NCBI GenBank assembly: GCA_049999765.1
Contig: JBNGIQ010009373.1
Location: 184,188 to 248,187 of the forward strand
DNA from: Phaeoceros laevis
Taxonomy: Eukaryota > Anthocerotophyta > Anthocerotopsida > Notothyladales
Length of the DNA stretch: 64,000 bases
Direction of reading: 5' to 3'
This document shows, piece by piece, positions 47,210 through 56,689 of the stretch (position 1 is its first letter; every line of letters begins with the position of its first letter). The notes below the pieces were generated by a model. It was not told the DNA's origin and did no database searches. It saw only the letters and a program-made list of their open reading frames with translations. The translations under genes and the position numbers were made by a program.

Positions 47210-50200
47210 ATGCTGAGCGGGCACTCTGAGGGGTGCCCGTTGTTTCAGAGACTTCCACTACAAAAAACCTTGCTCATTCGACTGTGTATTCGACCGTTTG
47301 CTGCAGTTGTATGAACAAGTGCATGCGACAACACCCTCAGTTTCACACGACTTGTCAACACCCCATCTGGTGTGTTCAATGAGTGGCATGATTTTTGGGC
47401 CGAGCCGAGTATCGTGATGACAAGGCTCAGGATGGCACAAAGGGGCGCCTGCCAGGGTTTCTGGTGCTTGGTTTGTTAATGAACCTCAAGAACCTTGTAA
47501 GCAAGGGACAGCTTGGCAGGGCACTTGATCTACTGTCTCGCATGGAGCCGCAGGGCAGTGTTCCCTCTGTGGATATGTACAAGTCTCTGTTGAACGCGTG
47601 CATCAAAAGAAAGGCTCTCGCGGAAGCTAAGCAGATACAAGCTCATTTGGCCAGACATGGGCTGGAATTCGCTGGGACTCTCGGTGAACATGTGGTGAGC
47701 ACGTTGGTGAGGTGTAATGGCCTTGAAAGTGCGCTCCGCGTATTCCAGCGATTGCCAGAAAAAACTGTTCTTTCCTGGACAGCTGTGATTTCTGGATACA
47801 CCATGTCCAGGCAAGGTAAGGAGGCGATGAGAATGTACCAGAAGATGCAAGAGCAAGGTGTTCAGCCAAACATGTACACCCTTATCAGCCTGCTAAAGTT
47901 GTGTGGCATGACATCCGACCTGGAAGGAGGCAGGCGCATTCATGCCGAAGCTTTGAAATACAGGTTCGAAACTGATTTATTCGTGAGTACATCTCTGGTT
48001 GACATGTATGCAAAGTGTGGGAGCTTTGTAGATGCACGCCGTGTGTTTGATGGATTGTCCCAGCGTGATGTGGTGTCGTATAATGCAATACTCTCAGCAT
48101 ATGCTCTGCAGGGCCAATCAGAGGAGGTTTTCCATCTGTATGAGACGATGCAAGAGGAGGGCATAAGTCCTGATGATAGGACATTTGTTCGTATGCTTCA
48201 AGTGTGTGGCACCCTGGCGGAGAAAGGAAAAGATGTTGGGCAGATGGCTCTGGTGAGGTCTTTGGAACGAGGAAAGGCATTTCACTTTGAAGCTTGGAGA
48301 AGGGGCTACGAGTCAGATGTGTTCATTGGTAACACCCTGGTTACAATGTATGCAAAGTGTGTGAGCATTGCGGATGCGCAGAGTGTGTTTGACGGATTGT
48401 CCCAGCGGGATAGCGTGTCATGGACAGCTTTGCTCTCAGCATATGCCCAGGACGGTGAAGGGACAAAGGCGTTGGACCTTTATGCAGAAATGCAAGTGGA
48501 AGGCGTGACACCAGATGGTTGGATGTTTGTTCGTGCTCTCCAAGCATGTGGGACGGTTGCAGATGTCGAAATGGTTGGGAATGGTAAGTTGACCAAAGTG
48601 AAGTCTCTTCACCTGGGTAAGACGATCCATGCTGAGGCTTGGAGTAGGGGGTACAGATCAGATGTTTTTATCTGCAACACTCTGGTCAGTATGTATGGAA
48701 AATGTGGGAGCATTGTGGATGCACAAAGGGTGTTTGATGGATTGTCGTTGCGAAATGTGGTGTCATGGAATGCCATGATTGCAGCTTATATCCAGCAGGG
48801 CCAAGCAGAGAAGGCTTTGGAGGTTTATGGCCAGATGTCAGAGGAAGGTGTGAGTTCAGATGCTCTGACATGTGTCAGCGCTCTCCAGGCATGTGCCATG
48901 CTTGTGGAGAAAGGAGATGGTACAAAGCTGTTGATCAAAGCAAGTTGCTTAAGCAAGGGGAAGGCTGTACATGCTGAAGCTTGTATTAGAGGTAGAGGGT
49001 ATGAAACCCATGTCTTAACTGGTAGCGCGCTTGTTTCTATGTATGGTAAGTGTGGGAGTCTTGTGGATGCCCACCACGTGTTTGAGAAGCTACCACAGCG
49101 GAATGTGGTGTCATGGAACGCAATGCTGGCTGCATATGTTCAGCAAGGCAAAGCAGAGGAGGCTTTGGAGTTATACAACCTAATACTAGAGGAGCGTGTC
49201 ACTGTAGATAATTGGACTTTTGTGAGTGCACTCCAAGCGTGTGCTTTACTTGCTCAGGAGGCTGAAGACGTTGATGTGGATGGCCTCTTGACCAAAGTGA
49301 AGTGTCTTGAGATTGGGAAGTCATTACATGCTGAGGTATGGGGAAAGGACCATGCATCAGATGTTTTTGTTGGTAGTGCACTCATTAGTATGTATGCGAA
49401 GTGTGGGAGCGTGTCAGATGCAGGGATGGTCTTTGATGTGCTTCCCCATCCTAATGTGGTGTCATGGAATGCGATGCTCGCAATGTATCTTCAGCAGGAC
49501 CAGGCAGAGAAGGCGTTGGAGCTGTACAGCCAGATGTTACATGAAGGTGTCAGTGTAGATGCTCTCTCGTTTGTCAGCACACTTCAAGCATGTGGCATGC
49601 TCGCAGACAAGGAAGACGATGTTGTTGTGGATGGATTGCACCTAAGAGTTAAGTCTTTAGAGCAAGGTAGGGCACTACATTACGCTGCTTGGAAGAAGGG
49701 CTATGAAACAGATGCATTTATTCTCAACACCCTGATCAGTACGTACGGGAAGTGCGGGAGCATCGCAGATGCACAAATTTTGTTTCATGGATTGTCGAAG
49801 CGGGATGTGGTGTCGTGGAATGCAATGCTCACAGCATATGCCCAGCAGGGCCAAGCAAGGATTGCATTCGACCTATACACAGAGATGCAAAATGATGGAG
49901 TGACTCCAGATGACATCACATATGTGTCGATCTTGCGGGCATGCAGCAACACAGGAATTTTGAGTTTCTGCAGTCAGATTCATGAGGATCTTGTCTTCTC
50001 AGGGAAAGAGCTGAGCCGTCTTCTGGCGAACACTCTGATTCACGCATATGCCAGCAGTGCTAGCTTGGTGAATGCTGAGAACGTGTTTGCTTCTCTGCAC
50101 CAGCCTGACGTGGTGTCATGGACTGCACTAATTGCTGGCTATGCCCGACAGGGGCACTGGGAGACAAGCCTGCAATATTACGACAAGATGCAGCTAGCAG

Positions 50201-50751
50201 GAGTGAAGCCAAACGGAGTCACACTACTCTCTGTTCTTGCAGCATGCAGTCATGGTGGCCTCGTAGCCCGAGGGGTGGAGTACTTTGAATCCATGACCAG
50301 AGATCATGGCATTGTGCCTAGTGCCGAACACTATGTTTGTATGGTAGACCTACTTGGGCGTGCCGGGTACTTCTCAAGGATAGAGGATGTACTGTCGACC
50401 ATACCCATGCGGCCAACTTTGTCCATGTGGTTGTGCCTGCTGGGCGCCTGTCGGAAGCATGGGAAACTGGTGCTGGCAAAACAAGCATTCGAACAAGCAG
50501 TGAGGCTGCAGCCCAAGCACAGTGCCCCATACGTGTTGATGTCCAACATGTATGCCCATGCTCAACTATGGGACTGCGCGAAGGAGGTGGATGAGCTTAG
50601 ACTAAGGGCAGGTGTATCGAAGACGCCCGGGCAGAGCTGGATCTCGATCGACCTGGTAGTTGTCACATTTGTGGTCGGGGAGGGTATGAAACAAGAGGGA
50701 CCGTTGCTTGACTTGGTCAGGAAGGTAAGCTTAGAGCTGAGCAAGAAATGA
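47210..50751 (+). CDS. Giant PLS-class PPR protein with E motifs and PG box but no deaminase
   Basis: The main exon (47431..50751) encodes over 1,100 aa of PPR motifs. A tentative first exon, 47210..47308, starts MLSGHSEG and ends with an Arg/Leu-rich stretch (LLIRLCIRPFAAV) like a mitochondrial presequence; a GTATGA donor and an acceptor at 47430 join it in frame through a 122-bp intron (total about 1139 aa). If that is wrong the first ATG is 47479. The array has repeated LSP triplets. Five consecutive L motifs carry an extra 13-17 residues between the two helices (for example LVEKGDGTKLLIKASCLSKG), a regular departure from the usual 35-36 aa. The C-terminus has E1, E2 and TPGQSWISIDLVVVTFVVGEG, then stops at LELSKK: the PG box is present but HxE and CxxC are absent. 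Such proteins usually recruit a DYW partner in trans. Confidence 0.88.
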
Positions 50752-51234
50752 CATCTTGATCAGGGACCATTCCCATTAGGTGGCTGGAAAGAGAAAAAAC
50801 AGTTGTATGGCATGCGAAAGATCTTGTTGCAGATCCTTACTACATCCAGGCATCCAGGCTCCTGTTGGCTTGCGGCACATTAATTACTGGTACACGAAAT
50901 TGACCATGACCTTTCAGGGTCGTTTATAAAGATAATGGTCGTAGTACGTGGCGTAAGCATCAAATCAGAGTGGCGCAGCGGAGGCGTGGTGGGCCCATAA
51001 CCCACAGGTCCCATATGACCTTTGAGCTACCAACAAGCTGATGACCGAAGCGTACATTTTGTGGTTCATTCCGCCCAGATTCCGTAATCCATAAAATTGG
51101 AATTTAGTTTCATCAATGACATCTCTTTCAGTGTTCCGAGTCTTCGGACGTTTCCAAAGGTTCCCTTGAGTGTTAGTTGTGCAGGTGTGGTGCAGAAAAG
51201 AAAACCCATCGCGGGAGACGTTGTAGTCTACTCA
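50752..51234. other. Short intergenic region, ancestral 3' flank of the NUDX9 gene
   Basis: Between the giant PPR stop and the transposon. Before the insertion this sequence lay directly downstream of the Nudix stop codon, so it holds that gene's original 3' flank in convergent orientation with the PPR gene. The TCA at 51232-51234 is the left target-site copy. Confidence 0.55.
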
Positions 51235-51350
51235 GGCCCGTTTCAGACTACGCCCTCAAAATGCGTGCGCACGCTCATTGCTGAATCGATTGAGGGTGTG
51301 AATGGAACGGCCTCACCCTCAAAATGACGCGGCATCCACGTCAGGCCCCG

Positions 51351-51388
51351 TCACGCCCCCAAAACTTTGTCACGCCCCCAAAACTTTG
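51351..51388. repeat. 19-bp tandem duplication in the transposon
   Basis: TCACGCCCCCAAAACTTTG occurs twice in direct succession near the left end. Confidence 0.9.
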
Positions 51389-51564
51389 AGGCCCCGTTGA
51401 GGGTCAGGGGTCGACCCTCAAGGCTCCTCAATGACCCTCAAAGTACATGCTCCAATCCGAAGGAGCCACGTATACACTTGTGGGCCATGTGACAAATGAT
51501 TGCCGCTTCGGGGATTATTTTAGGACATTTTGGGTTCCTGTCATTGTGATTGTGGCCAGGCAAC

Positions 51565-52287
51565 ATGGCGGGAAACGGTAGCGCTACCATGCCCGTCGAG
51601 CTCAAGGATGAAGATGGTGGCTCGCCTGCGTGGGAGTATGCAAATGCGGACTTTACGGGGTTCACGCAAGCATTTCGCGCGCCTCAAAGCTCAACCTTTC
51701 AACCTGTGCGTTCTGCTCATCGGTCTGTGTTACCTTCACCTGGGCCTCTTGCTATTGGCCATGGCATGTCTCCAGGTGCGATCCCAATCAATCTTACACA
51801 AATGCGTGTTGGTGGATACACCAATGCACCATTTGTGCCGCCTACGACAGTGGGAAGCAACCACTCTGTGCTACAGGGTAGCATCCCCGTACAGGCTCAG
51901 CCTATTGGCCATGGCATGTCTCCAGGTGCGATCCCAATCAATCTTACACAAATGCGTGTTGGTGGATACACCAATGCACCATTTGTGCCGCCTACGACAG
52001 TGGGAAGCAACCACTCTGTGCTACAGGGTAGCATCCCCGTACAGGCTCAGCCAGTAGTGCCTCCATCAGTTACAGTAGTGCCTCCGGTCCTCAACAATAC
52101 CACCAAGAAGCCTACAAAGCGTGGGAGGCCGAGAAAGGCGACCCCGTCTGCGACCCCGTCTGCGCCCCCAACTGCGGCTCCAACGGAACCAAGCAAAGAT
52201 GGAGAAGGGAGCGCAATTCCAGACCCAACAAAAGAAGAAAAAGCGTGGCATCAATTGGGAACTAAAGTGGGTACTTGCGCTGATTAA
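51565..52287 (+). CDS. Transposon ORF1, proline-rich AT-hook / Myb-SANT-like protein (N-terminal part)
   Basis: Starts MAGNGSATMPVELKDEDGG. It includes a perfect 150-bp duplication (51753-51902 and 51903-52052), so 50 residues (IGHGMSPGAIPINL...) occur twice. An AT-hook-like KRGRPRKATPSATPSAP follows. In another frame the region after 52220 reads INWELKWVLALINL, and a downstream piece at 52570-52705 reads WDKLYTRL...KKWEALFKKYIEQRD, which is Myb/SANT-like wording. An intron or frameshift is needed to connect them, and an in-frame TGA follows RLDT near 52705. The intact protein cannot be stated. Confidence 0.6.
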   Translation: MAGNGSATMPVELKDEDGGSPAWEYANADFTGFTQAFRAPQSSTFQPVRSAHRSVLPSPGPLAIGHGMSPGAIPINLTQMRVGGYTNAPFVPPTTVGSNHSVLQGSIPVQAQPIGHGMSPGAIPINLTQMRVGGYTNAPFVPPTTVGSNHSVLQGSIPVQAQPVVPPSVTVVPPVLNNTTKKPTKRGRPRKATPSATPSAPPTAAPTEPSKDGEGSAIPDPTKEEKAWHQLGTKVGTCAD

Positions 52288-53484
52288 TTTACGTGGACAA
52301 ATGAATGATGAGTTCAATACCCCTGCTCAACAAGGTGCTTGTATTGTCTTGGTGTTGTACATTGTTGTATTGTCTTGGTGTTGTACATTACTGATGCTGG
52401 TATCATGGCTTGAGTTTTTATAAGTGGCTAGCTAGTGGAGTAATGTTGCTAGTGTTACGGGCTATGCTTGTACAGGGCTAGTACAAGTCATGATGCTGGT
52501 ATCGTGGTGCTATAATTTTCTTGTATGTGATCACCTACAGGGTCTAATATGGCATTTATGTTCTAGGGGGTTCGCATTGGGACAAGCTCTACACAAGGTT
52601 ATGTGCAAAGTGTTCTGCCATCCCGTACAAGAAGCCAGATGTGAAAAAAAAATGGGAAGCATTGTTTAAAAAGTACATCGAGCAACGTGACAGGCTTGAT
52701 ACATGAGGTGAGGGCACACAATGGAAAAAGACGAAGTGGTATGATCTCATTGATGAGTGGCAGGGCACAAAGGCCAATGTGGAGTGCCATATACATGCAA
52801 GCCCACATGAAATTGGCATAGTGGTGGACAAAAAAAAAGAGGACATAGGACTTCGCAACAACAAAAAACAATTTCACACTAATGTGGTGCAGCTCATGAA
52901 GGATATGAATACCAAGGGGGACACTCAAGCATAGCGAAATCATGGACGTGCTCAAAGTTATGGCCGGTGCCTTTGGTACGCTGACTAAGCACATTATAGA
53001 GAAAGACAAGGATTCTAGTACTTAGTTCATGAGTCATCCACATACTAAAATGGAATTTTATGGTAAATTCTTCAGACCTAGCTAGCTCTACTATGCCTGA
53101 TCTCATGGCATTTTACAGTATGCCTTCCTAGCTAGCTGTACTAGGCCTGATCTCATGGCATTTTACAGTATGCCTTCATTTTACAGTATGCCTTAAATTG
53201 TTCAGACCTAGCTAGAATGGCATTTTGTAGTATACCTACATGTGATGAAAACCTAGCTAGGTGTACTAGGCCTAATCCCATCAGAACCTGTCTAATGGGA
53301 TCGGGCATCATTTGTCCTAGGCCTGATCTCCAGTTCTTGGGCATCATTTGTACTAGGCCTTATCGCAGTTGAACCAATCTCGAGTTCATTTGTTGTCCTT
53401 TGTTTTTTTAGTGGAAGTAAGGTGCCCTGAATAGCCATCCTCCTTTTGCATCCGATCTCATATTGACTTTCCTTAGAAGCGGAT

Positions 53485-53676
53485 TGCTGACCAGTTGGTT
53501 CCTCACTATCATTTGAGGTTCCATCCTGTTGGGGATGGATAGCATGGACCATCTCACTTAAGACATCTTGTATAGCCATGTGCTGACCAGTTGGTTCCTC
53601 ATTATCATTTGAGGTTCCATCCTGTTGGGGATGGATAGCATGGACCATCTCACTTAAGACATCTTGTATAGCCATG
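53485..53676. repeat. 96-bp tandem duplication in the transposon
   Basis: Copies at 53485-53580 and 53581-53676 are almost identical (one or two differences, such as CACTATC versus CATTATC). Confidence 0.9.
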
Positions 53677-53710
53677 TGTGCTGCAGTATCATCTCTTTAG
53701 AAGCCATCCT

Positions 53711-53864
53711 GTGAACTAGGTGACTTCTAGCCTCCTCCAGCCATGCTTCTTGATGTGGATCATCATGCAATATGCACATGTTGTGGAGTGAACTAGGTGA
53801 CTTCTAGCCTCCTTCAGCCATGCTTCTTGATGTGGATCATCATGCAATATGCACATGTTGTGGA
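53711..53864. repeat. 77-bp tandem duplication in the transposon
   Basis: Copies begin GTGAACTAGG at 53711 and 53788 and are nearly identical. Confidence 0.9.
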
Positions 53865-54064
53865 GCACAATGCAAGCTGACACATTCTTTATAATATTCA
53901 GGAGTTGCCCATCATTTCTCTTCAAAAGAATCCTCGATCTACATTTGAGGATGCCAAATGCTCTCTCCGCTGGCATCCTTGTGCTTGATTGAATAAAATT
54001 CCACTGATACTGCTCATTCTCCGCGGGCATCCTTGTGCTTGATTGAATAAAATTCCACTGATAC

Positions 54065-54194
54065 GGCTCATTTGTGACACCACATTGTTTTGTTCCTTTG
54101 TAAGGAGTGAGCATGGACCATGGTGATACTGCTCATTTGTGACACCACATTGTTTTGTTCCTTTGTAAGGAGTGAGCATGGACCATGGTGATGC
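54065..54194. repeat. 65-bp tandem duplication in the transposon
   Basis: Two near-identical copies, each containing GCTCATTTGTGACACC and ending in CCATGGTGAT. Confidence 0.9.
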
Positions 54195-54636
54195 GTAAGC
54201 TGCATTCCCAACTAGACAGTAGTCTCCAAGAAGTTCACCTTCACATGCTTTGCCCAAGCGACTTGTTTTGAAAACTCTATAATCATGGAGACTTCCTGCC
54301 CAACCACAATCGTAGTCCCAAAAAACACAATCTGGAGATATAACTCCTTACAGTAATATGGAATGAAATTTTTTCCGGTTGTAGTAGTTAGCCCCGTCCT
54401 CACTAGGACACAAGATGGGAATGTGGCTGCCATCCACAGCCCCAATAACATATGGTATGCCACGGAGCTCCTCGAAAGCACGAGCATATGTAGCCATCTT
54501 TACTGGTGTAGGCCATTGAACGTACAAGGCATGGAACACTTCAATTACAGCATCACAAAATTGAACCACAATGCCTTGTAGTGTAGACACCCCCACACCA
54601 AATAAATCAGCAATCACAACAAGTCTATCACCTCCT

Positions 54637-54775
54637 GCCAAGCGTAGCAATGACATGCACACCTTGTCTTCTACTGGCACGGCCAAGCGTAGCAATGACA
54701 TGCACACCTTGTCTTCTACTGGCACGGGCCAAGCGTAGCAATGACATGCACACCTTGTCTTCTACTGGCACGGGC
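54637..54775. repeat. 45-46-bp triplication in the transposon
   Basis: GCCAAGCGTAGCAATGACAT starts three times, at 54637, 54682 and 54728, each followed by the same GCACACCTTGTCTTCTACTG segment. Confidence 0.92.
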
Positions 54776-55397
54776 ATCCGTAGCCGGGTTGTTTGGGGTT
54801 GTTTGGCTTGTGAGTGTGGTTTGGGGTTGTTGGGGTTGTTTGGCTTGTCAAGTGTGGTTTGGGGTTGTTTGGCTTGTCAAGTGTGGTCGCAACTGCTCAC
54901 AAAGATAAAAGTATGTGTCCTTGGATATTCTCATGGGCTCCCTCCACATTACAAAGGTGCTTCCCACACTTGTTTAGGCAAATGCAACCCTGCTGCTCTA
55001 GCATCGCAGTTCCATAAAACTATCAAACATGCCCTGCATTGTATATGTCTTCGCCGTGTCTGAGCCTGTATGATGGAGATAGATATATGGAACGTGACAA
55101 AAAACATCATCAACAAGTGCAAGCGCTCATCACCGGCATCCATGATGAAGGTGGATTGTCGCTGGCCACCAAATACCTGTACAGCAGGCCTACAAGAAAC
55201 ACCGGCCAGACAAAGACGCACACACGAATTCGAACGCGGAGAAGGTGAAGCATGTCACATGAGGTGAAGCATGTCTCATGTGACCCTCAAATCAGTGTGA
55301 AATGGCGTGACCTCCACCCTCAAAGTGACGTGGCCGGGACGGAGCTAAGGGCAACCCTCAAAATGCGTTTGAGGGTGCCCGTAGTCTGAAACGGGCC

Positions 55398-56270
55398 TCA
55401 TTCTCGAATGCGGGTAATGTTCCTCCAGAGGGCGAACAGCTCTGCTCCTCCTTGATGGCAGCCCGGCATTTGTGGCGCTTCTTCATGAAGTTCCTCTGGG
55501 GAAATTGGGCGGAGCTGTGTGGACTCGAAGAAGTCCACAGCTCTGGAATAGAGCACGTGCACCTGTGCTGCCGTGAGCGAGCAGCGGAGGTGGAAGAAGG
55601 CAGTCGGGCGAACATTCAGAACCCGCTGCGACACCCCTATGAACAAAGGCTCCCCCAGCGACGAGGCAGGCACTCCAGTCTCCTCCACCACTTCCTTCAC
55701 AATGCCATCAAACATCTCCGCCTCAATCCTGCGGTTCACCTCCTCACGGCCGCGGGCATCCCCGTAGCCCTCAACCCCTACCTCCTCCGGCTCCGAGTGA
55801 CCTCCTGGAAACACCACATGCCCTGGAAACTCCCCCACGCTGGAGCTCCGCCGCAGCGTGAGCACCAGGCCGTCCGAGGTCTCCACCACTGCTCCGTTTC
55901 CCAGCGGACATGCCAAGTGCTTGCACCTCGCTGCATCCTCCTCCTCCTCCTCCACGAGGAACCGCTCCCAGTCTTTGCGCAGATTGGTGCCGACGAAGGT
56001 GAGGTAATCAGTGAGGCCGAGCCGGAGGCATGCCCCACCTTGCTCCAGAGAGCTGCACCCGGCGTACCTGAATTTGGTGCCGTTGAAGAGATCCGGCTGC
56101 GCTGCCCGGCGCTGCTCCCAAGTCACAGCAATGCTCTGCTCCAGCAACGCGTCCGGGTGCGGCTCCCTGCCGTAAGATTCTCTGAAATCCACGCGCAGCT
56201 GCGAGCGCGGCAGGCCACTAGGGCACGCCAGCAGCAGGCGGAAGGCAGGTGGCAGACCCTCTTCTGCCAT
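55398..56270 (-). CDS. Nudix hydrolase, NUDX9 type (NUDT22-like)
   Basis: Intronless, 290 aa. Conserved blocks: LLLACPSGLPRSQ, NGTKFRYAG, LGLTDYLTFVGTN, CPLGNGAVVETSDG, VGEFPGHVVFPGGHSEPE and VKEVVEETGVPASSL, then FIGVSQRVLNVRP and GFESTQL-like DFFESTQLRPIS. The layout matches plant NUDX9 and animal NUDT22, the latter a UDP-sugar pyrophosphatase. The Nudix box is split by an insertion between GGHSEPE and KEVVEETG, normal for this family; the box arginine is lysine here. The substrate is inferred only. The stop codon TGA is the complement of the transposon's right target-site copy (TCA, 55398-55400). Because the duplicated bases also follow on the far side, the empty site would read the same stop, so the protein should be unchanged while its native 3' flank is 4.2 kb away. 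Confidence 0.95.
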   Translation of the reverse strand: MAEEGLPPAFRLLLACPSGLPRSQLRVDFRESYGREPHPDALLEQSIAVTWEQRRAAQPDLFNGTKFRYAGCSSLEQGGACLRLGLTDYLTFVGTNLRKDWERFLVEEEEEDAARCKHLACPLGNGAVVETSDGLVLTLRRSSSVGEFPGHVVFPGGHSEPEEVGVEGYGDARGREEVNRRIEAEMFDGIVKEVVEETGVPASSLGEPLFIGVSQRVLNVRPTAFFHLRCSLTAAQVHVLYSRAVDFFESTQLRPISPEELHEEAPQMPGCHQGGAELFALWRNITRIRE

Positions 56271-56455
56271 GGCGCACTCTCGTTTGTTGCGGGCGGCCAG
56301 TCCCCGTGAAGCGGACAGTACAACTGAAAGACGGTCATTGCGGTAGGACTATATGGCCGGTCGGCAGGTCGATTAGCCGATGGGCAGGACTTGTACGAAG
56401 ACGGGACTTGAAAGCTACCGTTTCGGCGGGACCGACAGACAAAAGGTTGTGAGCA

Positions 56456-56500
56456 CTGAGCAGGCCTGAGCCGGCACTGAGCAGGCCTGAGCCGGCACTG
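56456..56500. repeat. 21-bp tandem duplication upstream of NUDX9
   Basis: GCAGGCCTGAGCCGGCACTG occurs twice in succession in the region between the Nudix start and the first MLO gene. Confidence 0.85.
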
Positions 56501-56689
56501 GAGCACCACATAGGAGTTATCCCTACCAGCCACTTGGAAAGCGGCTATGCGATGGAGATGATGCAGGCGGCAGACGTCCGTGGAATTTGAGCAGCTTTCT
56601 TCTCGTAGCCTTTCATGCTTAGCTTGCAATTCTACATCTGCACAGTTGGTAGCTAGGGAGAGCTACTCCGTGTCAATTAGGAGGACGAA

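Larger units (their letters stand above)
53230..54725 (-). pseudogene. Harbinger-type DDE transposase, interrupted
   Basis: Read on the minus strand, the fragments in order are: GDRLVVIADLFGVGVSTLQG (helix-turn-helix part), PYVIGAVDGSHIPI (first catalytic Asp), YYNRKKFHSILL followed by a stop and frame change, WAGSLHDYRVF (second Asp), LLGDYCLVGNAAY and PY..., and ERAFGILKCRSRILLK (catalytic Glu), then VLHNMCILHDD. All three catalytic regions are recognisable, but a frameshift after HSILL and several tandem duplications (54065-54194, about 53972-54080, 53711-53864, 53485-53676) break the frame. This copy should be inactive. Confidence 0.8.
51235..55397. mobile_element. PIF/Harbinger-like DNA transposon, 4163 bp, with TIRs and 3-bp TSD
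   Basis: The ends are perfect inverted repeats of 18 bp (GGCCCGTTTCAGACTACG at 51235, its complement ending at 55397), continuing imperfectly. Flanks carry TCA on both sides (51232-51234 and 55398-55400). Two convergent genes are inside, as in this superfamily: a plus-strand Myb/SANT-like protein and a minus-strand DDE transposase of DDE_4 type. Subterminal regions hold many ACCCTCAAA words in both orientations. Harbinger TSDs are 3 bp, usually TWA; TCA departs from that. The reading frames are interrupted, so this copy is probably non-autonomous. At least ten local tandem duplications lie within the element. Confidence 0.9.

Noticed and set aside
47150-47240. TTGTCTAGTGG, resembling the 5' part of a tRNA-Glu
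   Set aside because: The T-arm and matching acceptor stem are absent; the segment overlaps the 3' end of the RWP-RK coding region.
55452-56309. 285-codon plus-strand frame
   Set aside because: Full-length antisense shadow of the Nudix gene; the minus-strand frame has all the conserved motifs.
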